Positions 8,141-17,170 are shown, counted from the stretch's first letter. The stretch: 38,311 bases of DNA from Pseudomonadota bacterium (GCA_018241225.1 JAFEEG010000030.1:1-38311), one strand, 5' to 3'. Translations and numbers: made by a program. The notes: generated by a model from the letters alone, not told the origin.

Positions 8141-11100
8141 TTAAGTGAACAAAGTAGGTAATCCGCGCTGAGCGTTAGCGACCATATCTTTAAAGATTCC
8201 CAACCTGGCCCCCACGTCCTCGCCCACGCGCTCCAGGGCAAAGCGAGGCCCAAAGAATGACAGGCTCCATGCGCCGTACAGCGCACTGAGCTGGCGGACA
8301 AGAGTCGTGTCGAATCCCCGACACAGTTCAAGCGCCATCTCGGCTGCGTCAGCTGCTGCATCGGCGTCGGTCTCCGCCAGAGTCTTCATAGCCGCCTGAA
8401 ATTCCTCTTTGGATCGATCCAGTTCCGCGGCAGACGGAGTGCGCCGAGTGATTGCGCTGAGAAACAGTAGTGCAGGGTGCGTTGGATAGCTTTCGAGAAC
8501 GCGGGTGGCCGCCCCCCGCAACTCATCTACTTCAACAGGGGAAGTGGCAGATTGCGCGAGCTTCGCCCAGCCCATAGAAGCCGTCTCCTCGCGGGCGACC
8601 TGTTCCAGCGCGTGTGTGAACTTTTCGCTTGCCTGCAGATAGAAAAGGAGCAGCTGCCGCGCCTTGGCTGGGTCACCGACCCCCTCGCGAGCGATCTCCA
8701 GCATTTCCCGGGTGGATGTTCGTCGGCGCCGTTCTATCTGTGAGTAGAGATACTGAACAATGGCTCTTAGCGCGGCTTCCTCCACGGCATTGAAGGTCTT
8801 AGCGGCTTCGATCGGCTGAAGCAGCGCACCCGCCCGTCGGGTCTCATAGCGTCGAACGTATGTGTCCATGCTTGCGACATGGCGTTCGCGATAGGCGTCG
8901 AAGTCGCTTCTTACAGACAACCAGCCTGGCTCCAAGGTGACCTCAAGCGTCCTTGCGTTGAAATTCTTCGTGTAGTCAAGCACGACGCCCAGGTGGATAA
9001 GGCGAACCAACGCGTACTCCAGATGAGCCTCCGAGTTCCAGGACATGTCCTTTCTGCTCGAGGTGTACGGCAGCACGATGGACAGCCCGGCGTCTACTTT
9101 GTGCTTGATGGCTTCCAGCGCCCGGACCGCATTGGCGGTTTCCTCCTCGACGCCGGTAAATCGATTGGCGTGAAAGAAGAATGTGGTGAAAAAATCCCCG
9201 ACCGGCACGCCCCATTTGACGGCCTTATGTTGCCGACGCGCCTCATCAATATCAGTCTCTGGTGACAGCAGCGAATCGGTGAGTTGTGCCGCCTCGTCAG
9301 AAAACAGCAGCAGCGCCTCGGCGGGTTCGCCATCGCGCCCCGCGCGCCCCACTTCCTGGTAGTACGCCTCGGGGGACTGAGGGGCCAAGTAGTGGATGAC
9401 CTTGCGAATCGTGGGCTTGTCGATCCCCATCCCGAAGGCGGAGGTTGCGACCAGAACCTGAAACGTGTCACCCCGGGGATTAATGAAATCGCGCTGCGTC
9501 TGCGCTTTCTCCACCTCCCAGCCAGCCGACGAGATCGAGTCCGTCAGCGCCTTGGGACGCTCGCCCGAGTAAATGCGGATGTCCTTTCCGGGCAGCATCG
9601 AAAGACTGCGAACAGCTTCGTTGGCGATTTCATAAACACCGAGTGGCCCGTTGACGTGTTGGGTGAACAGCAAGAGGCCACCCGACTGCCCCCGATGGAT
9701 CTCCAAAAAAGAGTTCACCGCATGAACCATGGCGGGCTTCTTCCCTGTGCCCGGCAGTTTTTCGAACTGCAGCGACAGCTCTGGACGATCCAGTCTTCTT
9801 GCTCTGATAACTGCTCCGGTGTCCAGGATGCCGAGCTCTCGTCGGACATCCTCAAGGACAACGCTGGATGCGGTCCCCGTGAGAGCGACGACCACAGCCG
9901 AGCTGTCGAGCCTGACCGTCCGGTCTCGAACGATGCGGCTGAGACTGAGATATGCGGGTCGGAAATCGTGCCCCCACTCGCTGACACAGTGGCACTCATC
10001 GACTACCACTTGGCTGACAGGGCCGAACTGTGACTGATAGTCGCTGAGTAGTTGCCTGAAACTGTCCATTAGGAAGCGCTCAGGAGCGACTTGCAGCAAT
10101 CGCATTCGTCCCGCACGAAAGCGCCGTTCTTGCTCAAGCCGTTGATCGGTTCGTAGCGCGCTGGAGATAAAGCCACAACAGTCGATGCCATCGACCATCA
10201 TCCGCTCATATTGGTCCTGAAGTAGCGATTTCAGGGGGGCGACGTACAAGGTGACGCCACCCAGCAGCATGGTGGCAAGTTGATAGGTTAGGCTCTTGCC
10301 TCCTCCTGTGGGCAACAGTCCGACCACGTCTCTTCCTTGCAGAATCCTGCAAAGGATTTCGTACTGTCCTTCGCGCAAGTGGGCTTTGCGAAAGAGATCT
10401 CTGCCAAAGGACTCCAGCAACTCCTTCGTGGGGGCGCTGGTCAAGTACTCCCGTTGAGAAAAGCGTAACGTTGCTTCGTCCGCCATCCAATTGGCGGGTC
10501 GAGAACACGCAATTGCACAATGCCACGGCTGTGGTGCAAAGTGAGGATTGGTCGCGCTGATTTCGATCACAAGATCGATCTCATCCTCGGTCGCGCTGGC
10601 AAGGCGGATGTCGGGCGGTTGGGTCAGGCCGTAAAGATTGCGCAATCGTCCAAACCAATCGCAAAAGTCCGCGATGGCCAATGCAGCGACATCTGTGTCG
10701 TCTTCGATGACGCGCAGTGACCAGGCTCGTTCGGGGAGTAGCAGCCCACGCTTCATGGCAACAAGCACCAAGAATTGGATGCGCGCCACGACCGTCGCAC
10801 CCCAAGCGGCGTTCATGACTTCCAACGATCGCGCGGGCGCCGTTTGAACACCCAATCCCCACTTGCCCCCTCTCGTTCGCGCGAGCAAATCCAAAAGCTC
10901 TGCCTGCCGTGCCTTGGGATCGCTGAGATCCGCTACAGGCACGCGCCAGATCTGCCAGCCACTCTTGCGAAGCGAATCGTCGCGGCTTCGATCTAGATGC
11001 TGCTGTGCGGCGACTTCGTGGTGTTGTCTGCCGTCCACCTCGATGACCAAGCGCAGCCCACGGCCGGTGTCAATCGAGAAGTCAGTGCGCTGCCGATGAA

Positions 11101-11698
11101 AGCCTATCGGATTGACGCCAAGCAGTTCCTCGAGAGGCGGCTGAAACCGCAGATAGTCCAAAAGCGGAAACCCGAGGGCCGGGACCAGCACTTCGTCGAA
11201 AAATTGGCGCTCAGCCTCACTTCCAGCAAAGCCACTGTCTTGGCAAGCTGAATCCCACAGCGCATCTGCGCAATCCGGCGACGCTTCGCTACGCAGGCGC
11301 CCCGCTACGAGGGCGCTTTTGAGATCAGCATGGGACGTGGGAACGGCATCAAAGCCCAGCAAGCCAGACTTGGCCCCATATGCTTGCAGCGTCACCAGCC
11401 CGGCGTTCGCCATCGCTTCCCCGAGTGATTGCTCCACCAGCCAAGTACAGGGCGTCCAGGCTCCGCGTTGCAGGATCCCAAGTGCTAGCTCGACAACGGT
11501 CAACGCCGTCCCGCTGGGTGCTTCAAACGACGCCTCTTTGAGATCCAAGCTCCATTGATGCGCGGATGAGAACTCACGCAGGTGTCCAAAACGAGCTCGA
11601 TCGTCGATGGACGTTCTGGGGTCAAGTGCGCCACTCCAAAAGGCCGGTGATTTCAGGAAGCAAGGCAGCGCGGATAGGCGGCCGACTGAAAATTGCAT
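8141..11698 (-). CDS. restriction-endonuclease-fold / RecQ-like helicase fusion (1185 aa)
   Basis: Domains in order: an unassigned N-terminal ~155 residues; a DUF559/Vsr-like endonuclease fold at about 160-260 (TDFSID, VIEVDGRQHHE, then DDSLRKSGWQIWRVPVADL); and an SF2 RecQ-type helicase from about 435. Walker A is LLPTGGGKSL (about 462-470), motif II is VVDECHCVSEWGHDFRP, and motif VI is AYYQEVGRAGRDG. The Zn-binding cysteines of the RecQ C-terminal domain and an HRDC domain are not apparent; instead there are about 350 unassigned residues. The start is ATG 11698 (MQFSVGRLSAL); a TTG five codons earlier is possible. The fusion suggests unwinding coupled to cleavage of DNA. It follows the TM0106-type gene by ~215 bp and precedes the coiled-coil gene by 15 bp. 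Confidence 0.85.
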   Translation of the reverse strand: MQFSVGRLSALPCFLKSPAFWSGALDPRTSIDDRARFGHLREFSSAHQWSLDLKEASFEAPSGTALTVVELALGILQRGAWTPCTWLVEQSLGEAMANAGLVTLQAYGAKSGLLGFDAVPTSHADLKSALVAGRLRSEASPDCADALWDSACQDSGFAGSEAERQFFDEVLVPALGFPLLDYLRFQPPLEELLGVNPIGFHRQRTDFSIDTGRGLRLVIEVDGRQHHEVAAQQHLDRSRDDSLRKSGWQIWRVPVADLSDPKARQAELLDLLARTRGGKWGLGVQTAPARSLEVMNAAWGATVVARIQFLVLVAMKRGLLLPERAWSLRVIEDDTDVAALAIADFCDWFGRLRNLYGLTQPPDIRLASATEDEIDLVIEISATNPHFAPQPWHCAIACSRPANWMADEATLRFSQREYLTSAPTKELLESFGRDLFRKAHLREGQYEILCRILQGRDVVGLLPTGGGKSLTYQLATMLLGGVTLYVAPLKSLLQDQYERMMVDGIDCCGFISSALRTDQRLEQERRFRAGRMRLLQVAPERFLMDSFRQLLSDYQSQFGPVSQVVVDECHCVSEWGHDFRPAYLSLSRIVRDRTVRLDSSAVVVALTGTASSVVLEDVRRELGILDTGAVIRARRLDRPELSLQFEKLPGTGKKPAMVHAVNSFLEIHRGQSGGLLLFTQHVNGPLGVYEIANEAVRSLSMLPGKDIRIYSGERPKALTDSISSAGWEVEKAQTQRDFINPRGDTFQVLVATSAFGMGIDKPTIRKVIHYLAPQSPEAYYQEVGRAGRDGEPAEALLLFSDEAAQLTDSLLSPETDIDEARRQHKAVKWGVPVGDFFTTFFFHANRFTGVEEETANAVRALEAIKHKVDAGLSIVLPYTSSRKDMSWNSEAHLEYALVRLIHLGVVLDYTKNFNARTLEVTLEPGWLSVRSDFDAYRERHVASMDTYVRRYETRRAGALLQPIEAAKTFNAVEEAALRAIVQYLYSQIERRRRTSTREMLEIAREGVGDPAKARQLLLFYLQASEKFTHALEQVAREETASMGWAKLAQSATSPVEVDELRGAATRVLESYPTHPALLFLSAITRRTPSAAELDRSKEEFQAAMKTLAETDADAAADAAEMALELCRGFDTTLVRQLSALYGAWSLSFFGPRFALERVGEDVGARLGIFKDMVANAQRGLPTLFT

Positions 11699-11912
11699 GG
11701 CACTAGCCCACAAGTGTGTCTAACTAAATAGTAGTAGCAATGCCCGGATCTTCAGCGGAACACGTCCCGCATATCTGGCATGCATCACCTAGCCGCGCGT
11801 TTGACCACCTTGCCTTGGGGTGAGGCGCCACGGGCTGATGGACTCCCCTGCACAAATGGAGATCGGGTATTCCGGCCGAGTGGCTTTTGAATGAAGCACC
11901 CATAGCCCGAGA

Positions 11913-14900
11913 TCAGAGCGGAACGATCCTCTTTGCCATTTCTGCAAACCGACAGAACCCGTTTGCCCACCCCATCTGCTGCGGCGTCCGGCAATCGGGT
12001 TCGAAAAGTAGCGGGCTGGCCACGACAATCACTGTGCCGCGAGCGCGGCTGGTGGCAACATTGAATCGATGCGGGTCGTAGAGGAACGCCATGCCACGCG
12101 GCGCGTCTTCCGGTGATGAACTGGTGCAGGAGTAGATAACCACCGGTGCTTCCTGTCCCTGAAACTTGTCAACGGTGCCAACGCGGGTCACTCCGAACTC
12201 ACTCAGCGCACGCTTCAGTGCGCTCACCTGCGCGTTGTAGGGCGCAACGACTAGGATGTCGTTCGGAACCAGCGGGCGAGCTTGGCCACCTACATTGGTC
12301 CAAGTGATACCGGGCTGCAGCAGCGATCGTGCGATCGCGACAACGGCTTCCACCTCCTCTGGAGCCTGTGCCTGGTTGCCCCGGTGTGTCACTTCTACCA
12401 GAAACAGTCCCGAACCGGCGAAGGGCGTGGCACCGTCAGTGCTCTGGCGTTCGCGCCCTGGAGCCGACAGCAGTCGACCCTCGTAGTACGCATCGGACGT
12501 GAACGCGCATATTGAAGGGTGCAGTCGATACGTCCGGTCGAGGAATAGTCCCCGCTCGGCACCTAGTGTGACCTGATCGGGACCGAGCAGGTGAACAAGC
12601 GCTGCAACGTCGGCACCGTCCTCGTGCGCTCCGCGCGTGGGTTGCTCGAGTTGCTGAGGGTCGCCCAGTAGTAGGAGGTTGCGCGCTGCGCGACCCGCGG
12701 CCAGCGCTTGGGCCAGCGCCATTTGCCCCGCCTCGTCGATGATGAGCACGTCGAGAGATCCGACAGCGCCGGGATGAGACCATAGCCACGCTGTGCCGCC
12801 TACGATTGTGCCGGGTGCGACGCGGCCGAGCGCTGCGGCTGTCGAGTCGACGAACTCGATGCCGTCCACGTCTTCCCGCTGGACGTCCTTGTGCACCAGT
12901 TTTAGGTGTTGGGGGCGGTTGGCGGCTTCGTCGGCGCTGCGCACTCCCATCAGCAAGTTGTCGATCACCTTGTGACTCACGGCGGTGATGCCGATCCTCT
13001 TGCCGGCGGCCGCGAGTGCGACGATTGCTCGCGCGCCTTGCGTGGTCTTGCCGGCACCAGGCGGCCCTTGCACCGGAAGCACACCGCCATCGAGTTGGCT
13101 GCAAAGGCGCACGAGCGCCTGGCCAGCATCTTCGTCGGGGCGGCGCAGCACTTCGCCGTTGCCGTCGGCGCCAGCCAAGCGAGGTGGATGCGCGCGGAGC
13201 AGCTCGCTCGCGGCCGCGTAGGGACTCGTATGTTCAAACCCGTTGTCACGCACGTGCTCCGCGAATTCGAGCAAGGCGTCTTCCAGTGGTTTCGCACTGA
13301 CCACAGGATCGCGAAAAATGGCCGTCGGCAGCGCCTGCATGGCGTTGCTGGCGATGCTGAGCACGATCGTCCTTTCATCGAGGTCAAGCTCCTGGACCGT
13401 GCTTCGCGCCGTCTCGGGTTGTAGTCCCGGACCCGGGAAAACCGGCCACACGACGCCGGCTCCGACGTCGATGGCCGTCTCTTGGGCGGGAAAACGAAAA
13501 CGGCAGCGAGAGTTACGCTCACGCCCCCGTTTGGGAAGTTGTTCAACGAACTCGAGTCCACCGAGCATCTCGCGTTCGTCGAGGTGTTCATCTTTCGGCA
13601 GATCGCGAAGTCGGAAGAACTCCCACCAGGCGTTCTTGCTCTCCTGTCTGTAATAGCCGAGCATCGCCGCTAGTAGGGAGCGTGCCCTGTCGTCAGGGGT
13701 GCGGGCGTCGGGGTCTGAAGGCACGTCGCGCACCAATGCTTCCCGCAGAGCCTCGATTCGCTGGTCGCGCGCGCTGACCTCTTTGCTCGGCGCGAGTTCA
13801 CCGGGAACGGGGCGATCGATGGTTTCGCCGCGCGCCACGATCTCGTCGCGCTGACGCTCCAGCCAAGCGCGCAGCGATTCCGTGGACAAGCAGTCATCGC
13901 CGTTGTAAACGGCGACGCGCTCACGGCTTTCTTCGCTGATTGCCTCTGCGCCGCCGCCCAGTTCGAGGGCCAGTTCGAGTTCGCGCCGCGCAAGTGCAGC
14001 GTCGCGAAGATCTAGTCGCCTGTTGAAGCCGTGCAGCGGTTCTAGCTCCTTGAGGCCGTAGCGCTCTACACCGATGCGGAAAGCTTCACGCACCACGGCG
14101 TGCAAGTCTACAAATCGGTTGCCGCGCAGCAGTTGATCCAGTTCGGGACCGCGCGTCGCGTGGCGAGCCATCAGCCGTTTGAGCGCCGCCGGCTCGTAGG
14201 CGCCAAAGTGGTAGACGTGGGCGCCAGGGTGCGCTTGAACGCGGGCAAGCGCGAAGTCGATGAAGCTCTCAAATGCGGCCTTCTCTTCGGCTGCGTTCAG
14301 CGCCCATTGCTGTTTAAATTCGATCTCGCCGCCTTCGCCTCGCGTGCATATGCCGGTCAGATATTCCAGGCCATGGGGAGAAATGAACGGGTCGCCCTCG
14401 AAGTCCAGAAAAATGTCGCCTGCGGAGGGTTCCGGCAGCCTTGTCAGTCCGCAGGAGGCGGCGAGCGCGAGCGCCTCGACTTTCGGTAACACGGCGCCGC
14501 GGCTTTCCACCTGAAGCCGCGCCTGCTGGCCCAGGCGCAAGTATGTGTCTGCGGCTCCGCGTTTAGGCTTGGCCGCGAGCCGGCCCTCGTCCGCCGCTAT
14601 CACGGCAACTGTTGGCAATCCCTGCTGTTGAAACTCGCGCACCTGAGCAGTTCTGATGCCGGCGATGAGCGAAGGATGGTCGTCCACTCGCCGCTGCCGG
14701 TCGCAATGGCGCCAGTAGATGCAGGTATCGCATTGCGAAACTGGGTTTGGATAGGTGCTTGGCGCCGGCGTCGCGGTCACCGCCGCGTGCAAACGGGAGC
14801 GCGCGAGCCGGTAGTACGCATCGAACTGTGTCGTGCGATAGGACTCCTGGCCGAGCGGGGTAACAACGTGAACGTGTTCGGGTGCTACGCCCTGCACAGA

Positions 14901-15338
14901 CTCAAGCAGTTCGGCGTAAGTGCAAAGCTGCAATATCGTGCCGGCCTTGGTCTCGAGAGATAGCTTGGTGTCGGCGGGCTCATAAGCGTACCCCGGAAGC
15001 GACGAGTTCGGGTTGTCCACCCGCAGCAGCACGTCGGCAATGCCGCTGAACATGTCGTTGCGCAGGGTTGCCTGCACGATAGCGTCGAATCCTGCTTCCA
15101 TTGCACGCCGGGTTGCGGCCGGGTCACGCTCCTCGCGCAAGTCGCAGATGGAACGCCCCTCGCTGCGCAGTGCTTCGATGTAGGCCTGCTCATGCTGCAG
15201 GCCCCGCTCTCGCATCGCGTCGAGTCGAGGGTCAGGGCTGAAGGCAATCTCCAACTGCCCCTCGCGACGCTGGCGCTCGAGCTGCGTCAGGTGGTTGCAT
15301 GCGAGGTGGTTGGCGACTTGAGTCGGAGTGGTGTGCAT
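11913..15338 (-). CDS. TM0106-type RecB-like nuclease / RNase H-like / SF1 helicase (1141 aa)
   Basis: Three modules are visible. (1) RecB/Cas4-type nuclease, residues 1-215: GIADVLLR (D102), PADTKLS (D123, K125), QLCTY (Q137, Y141), and four cysteines (C14, C203, C206, C212) placed as in Fe-S nucleases of the AddB/Cas4 group. (2) RNase H/DnaQ-like segment: FLDFEGDPF (D312, E314), later YNGDDCLST (about 479-486). (3) SF1 Dna2/Upf1-like helicase: Walker A QGPPGAGKTT (757-766), Walker B LIIDEAGQMA, motif III LGDPQQLEQP, and late motifs VDKFQGQEAPVVIYS and NVATSRAR. This architecture matches the TM0106 family of putative nucleases. The ~215 bp downstream of the gene hold nothing clear; the RecQ-like gene follows on the same strand. 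Confidence 0.88.
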   Translation of the reverse strand: MHTTPTQVANHLACNHLTQLERQRREGQLEIAFSPDPRLDAMRERGLQHEQAYIEALRSEGRSICDLREERDPAATRRAMEAGFDAIVQATLRNDMFSGIADVLLRVDNPNSSLPGYAYEPADTKLSLETKAGTILQLCTYAELLESVQGVAPEHVHVVTPLGQESYRTTQFDAYYRLARSRLHAAVTATPAPSTYPNPVSQCDTCIYWRHCDRQRRVDDHPSLIAGIRTAQVREFQQQGLPTVAVIAADEGRLAAKPKRGAADTYLRLGQQARLQVESRGAVLPKVEALALAASCGLTRLPEPSAGDIFLDFEGDPFISPHGLEYLTGICTRGEGGEIEFKQQWALNAAEEKAAFESFIDFALARVQAHPGAHVYHFGAYEPAALKRLMARHATRGPELDQLLRGNRFVDLHAVVREAFRIGVERYGLKELEPLHGFNRRLDLRDAALARRELELALELGGGAEAISEESRERVAVYNGDDCLSTESLRAWLERQRDEIVARGETIDRPVPGELAPSKEVSARDQRIEALREALVRDVPSDPDARTPDDRARSLLAAMLGYYRQESKNAWWEFFRLRDLPKDEHLDEREMLGGLEFVEQLPKRGRERNSRCRFRFPAQETAIDVGAGVVWPVFPGPGLQPETARSTVQELDLDERTIVLSIASNAMQALPTAIFRDPVVSAKPLEDALLEFAEHVRDNGFEHTSPYAAASELLRAHPPRLAGADGNGEVLRRPDEDAGQALVRLCSQLDGGVLPVQGPPGAGKTTQGARAIVALAAAGKRIGITAVSHKVIDNLLMGVRSADEAANRPQHLKLVHKDVQREDVDGIEFVDSTAAALGRVAPGTIVGGTAWLWSHPGAVGSLDVLIIDEAGQMALAQALAAGRAARNLLLLGDPQQLEQPTRGAHEDGADVAALVHLLGPDQVTLGAERGLFLDRTYRLHPSICAFTSDAYYEGRLLSAPGRERQSTDGATPFAGSGLFLVEVTHRGNQAQAPEEVEAVVAIARSLLQPGITWTNVGGQARPLVPNDILVVAPYNAQVSALKRALSEFGVTRVGTVDKFQGQEAPVVIYSCTSSSPEDAPRGMAFLYDPHRFNVATSRARGTVIVVASPLLFEPDCRTPQQMGWANGFCRFAEMAKRIVPL

Positions 15339-15928
15339 CGGCTTGGCCTGGCGGACGTCTTCGTGCGGCTTGGTTGTGCTTCGCGCGCGTTGATTCTGAT
15401 GTAGGCCGTGCGGTGCGATCTACGCAAAATGGGGGGCGTGCCGGCTTCGGGAGCTGGAAAACTTCACGAAAAGGACGCCTTGGACGTGCCGAAGTCAGCC
15501 GGATGGGGCTCGCCGTCAACGTTCCGCAGGCGCCCGCCCGCCGTTTGATCGTGGGTGCCAGAGCGGTCCGCGCCTTTGTTACGGGACCATCTGCGCCAGG
15601 GCGGGCGATCGTTCAGGTGTCGAGCCCATAGTGAGCCGCTGCGCTTCATTGAACAGCCTCGGCTGGTGTGCTTGTCGCCTGCAGATGCGCTCGCCAGATC
15701 TCGCACCGCGCCGTCGCAGTTGCTTGCCGCTATCACCCAGAACCTCCTCGACTCAGTGCGGGCACAACCAAAGATGCTCTTTGGCAAAGATGCTCTTTGG
15801 AATAGTCAGCCCAGCAGCGATAGGCGAAGCGCCGGCCGGGCGGATAGGAGCCACCCCTCAGAAAATGCTCGCAGGAATTAGCAATGCGCCTGCAAGCGTG
15901 TGCTTTTGGAGAATGCGCTTGGGCCAGT
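15339..15928. other. intergenic stretch upstream of the TM0106-type gene
   Basis: No credible gene is seen in this 590-bp stretch; the open frames are Arg/Ser-rich in all directions. It must contain the promoter for the TM0106-type gene unless transcription reads through from the XRE cassette at 17070. A perfect 16-bp tandem duplication lies within it and is listed separately. Confidence 0.4.
15769..15800. repeat. perfect 16-bp tandem duplication
   Basis: CAAAGATGCTCTTTGG occurs twice head to tail (15769-15784 and 15785-15800). Each unit is itself a small inverted repeat (CAAAG/CTTTG around ATGCT). It is most likely a slippage product; a protein-binding site cannot be excluded. Confidence 0.7.
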
Positions 15929-16538
15929 TCATCCAGCTTCCTCGACGTCCAGGCTTGCTTCTCTTTGTCCTACTCCCGGAGTAGTCGCTCGCTGGTCAAA
16001 GCGAAACTCCAATGCCTCGGCCTTGTCGACACCGGTAGGAGGCAACTCCCCGCGGACCCAGACGTCCAAGTTTGTCAAGGAATCGAAGATGAAGCGGACG
16101 CGTAGTTGCCCTGCGCCGTCCTCGATGCCGCTGACGATAGCCAGGAAGAAGTCCTCGTTGATCCGCGTGGCCTCAACTTCGCTGGAGGTCAAAGTCGCGT
16201 CGCTCGGCATGCCGGCGCCTGAACTCATCTTGATCTCGTGGCATCGGTCTGAGTTCATCGATCGCATCGACGACTCAGAGCCCGTTGTCGTCCTCTGTCG
16301 GCAATACGATTTCGCCGGAGAAGGTCCAGTAGGCGGTGGGCAACTGCACGAGGTCGGGTCGCGCGGGAGGAGCCAAAATGCTCCAAGCAGCATTGTTGCT
16401 CCCGATCACGGCAGCGCTTTCGCTTGTCTTGGGCGAAATGGTTGGGGTCGTCATAAGTTTCACTGAAATCGAGCGGATGGAGTGCCGACGAGCACTAGGG
16501 ATCAACCTGAGAATGCGAGATTCGCACGCGTCTCTCAC
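15929..16538 (-). pseudogene. remnant of a DUF3883-like C-terminal domain protein
   Basis: Two minus-strand frames each carry part of a plausible protein. One (stop at 16275) ends NNAAWSILAPPARPDLVQLP...FSGEIVLPTEDDNGL. The other carries CHEIKMSSGAGMPSDATLTS, then SSEVEATRINEDFFLAIVSG and RVRFIFDSLTNLDVWVRGEL to a stop at 15929. The EIK...LTSSEVEAT...FFLAIV pattern resembles the nuclease-like DUF3883 domain, often found at the C-terminus of large defence-island proteins (family knowledge; the assignment is by eye). The frame change near 16270 and the lack of any N-terminal part show it is broken. It lies just downstream of the XRE gene, so the lost gene was probably once controlled by that regulator. 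Confidence 0.45.
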
Positions 16539-16609
16539 CAGCCCTGCGCCTGAGCTTGCGTTCAGCTGCGGTACGTGCGTCGACGGTTTCGAGAGATGCT
16601 AGAAGCGGT

Positions 16610-16975
16610 CTAGGAGGCTTCGTTGCGCTGTCGATAGCGCGGCTGCGGCCTATCAGGGGGCGCGACGTCCGTGTTCCACACGGCGCCGAAGCTCGCCATA
16701 TACGCGACGACGCGTTCAAGCTCTGCGTCACCTAGCACCTGAAAGGCAGCCATGAAGAATGCCCTGGTCACGCTGATCTCGCGCGGGCTCTGTCCCCCCG
16801 TGTGCTTGCGCCATTGCTCAGGCTGCACCGCGAATAGGCGCGCCATTTCATAGGCGGTCAGACCAAAGTGCTCTTTGAGCCCTTGCAGATCGCGGGGGCT
16901 GGGTGCACGATAGTCAGTGACCGGTGGGGTCATCCGCATGGGAGATCCCGTCACGTCGTCGCCGGAGCCCGTCAT
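16610..16975 (-). CDS. XRE-like helix-turn-helix regulator (121 aa)
   Basis: Residues ~28-62 (PRDLQGLKEHFGLTAYEMAR, LFAVQPEQWRKHTGG) form a helix-turn-helix of the XRE/Cro type. A helical C-terminal part follows (FFMAAFQVLGDAELERVVAY), probably for dimerisation. The first ATG (16975) overlaps the stop of a 12-codon leader ORF by ATGA; internal ATGs at 16939 and 16933 are alternative starts, the former after GGGA. A promoter with a palindrome beside its -10 box lies ~60-80 bp upstream of the leader, which suggests autoregulation. A decayed homologue with the same upstream DNA lies at 23790-24113. The role is probably repression of the operon it heads and perhaps also of the second locus. Confidence 0.75.
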   Translation of the reverse strand: MTGSGDDVTGSPMRMTPPVTDYRAPSPRDLQGLKEHFGLTAYEMARLFAVQPEQWRKHTGGQSPREISVTRAFFMAAFQVLGDAELERVVAYMASFGAVWNTDVAPPDRPQPRYRQRNEAS

Positions 16976-17010
16976 GTGGGCCTAGCTGCTGCTGGAGTGG
17001 CCGGATTCAT
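16972..17010 (-). CDS. 12-aa leader ORF (MNPATPAAARPT) before the XRE gene
   Basis: ATG 17010 is preceded by AAGGA at nine bases, the best ribosome binding site in the region. The frame stops at TGA 16972-16974, overlapping the XRE ATG as ATGA. The second cassette has the equivalent leader MNPTAVAAKPT with the same ribosome binding site and its TGA at the matching position. Conservation of start, length and stop while neighbouring codons vary suggests that translation of the leader matters, presumably coupling translation into the regulator. It could also be a non-coding coincidence. Confidence 0.45.
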   Translation of the reverse strand: MNPATPAAARPT

Positions 17011-17067
17011 GGGTGTACGTCCTTGAAGGGTTGAGGGTGCTGCGCTGATCGCCGCGCCACGCTTGGA

Positions 17068-17089
17068 ATTCTATCGACCTTTAAGGTCG
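17068..17089 (-). promoter_or_regulatory. promoter -10 box and palindromic operator, copy 1
   Basis: On the minus strand a -10-like TAGAAT (17073-17068) lies one base from a 15-bp palindrome at 17075-17089 with 7-bp arms (CGACCTT-T-AAGGTCG). The palindrome therefore fills the -10/-35 spacer, where a bound dimer would block RNA polymerase. No good -35 box is visible, so an activator is also possible. The binding protein is inferred to be the XRE-like product. Confidence 0.65.
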
Positions 17090-17170
17090 GTAGAAATCTT
17101 GACCAAGTCGCTTCGTGAGCTATTCCACGCACGCCGATGCGTCGCTTGCCGAGCCATGGTCAAGCCACGC

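Larger units (their letters stand above)
16967..17144 (-). repeat. XRE control cassette, copy 1 (direct repeat with 23937-24113)
   Basis: About 175 bp match the region 23937-24113 in the same orientation, including a 27-bp identical block (17018-17044 and 23986-24012), the -10 box, the palindrome and the leader ORF. By eye roughly three quarters of positions agree, with one short gap in the leader. The match continues weakly into the regulator gene. Confidence 0.85.

Noticed and set aside
1600..15338. Assignment of the left block to DISARM or the Dpd 7-deazaguanine system
   Set aside because: PLD-like and RecQ-like proteins are shared, but the DrmA/DrmB-type helicase and DUF1998 proteins, methylases and the DpdA transglycosylase are all absent from the window.
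15769..15800. Possible CRISPR or iteron array at the 16-bp tandem repeat
   Set aside because: There are only two units, without spacers or further copies; a simple tandem duplication.
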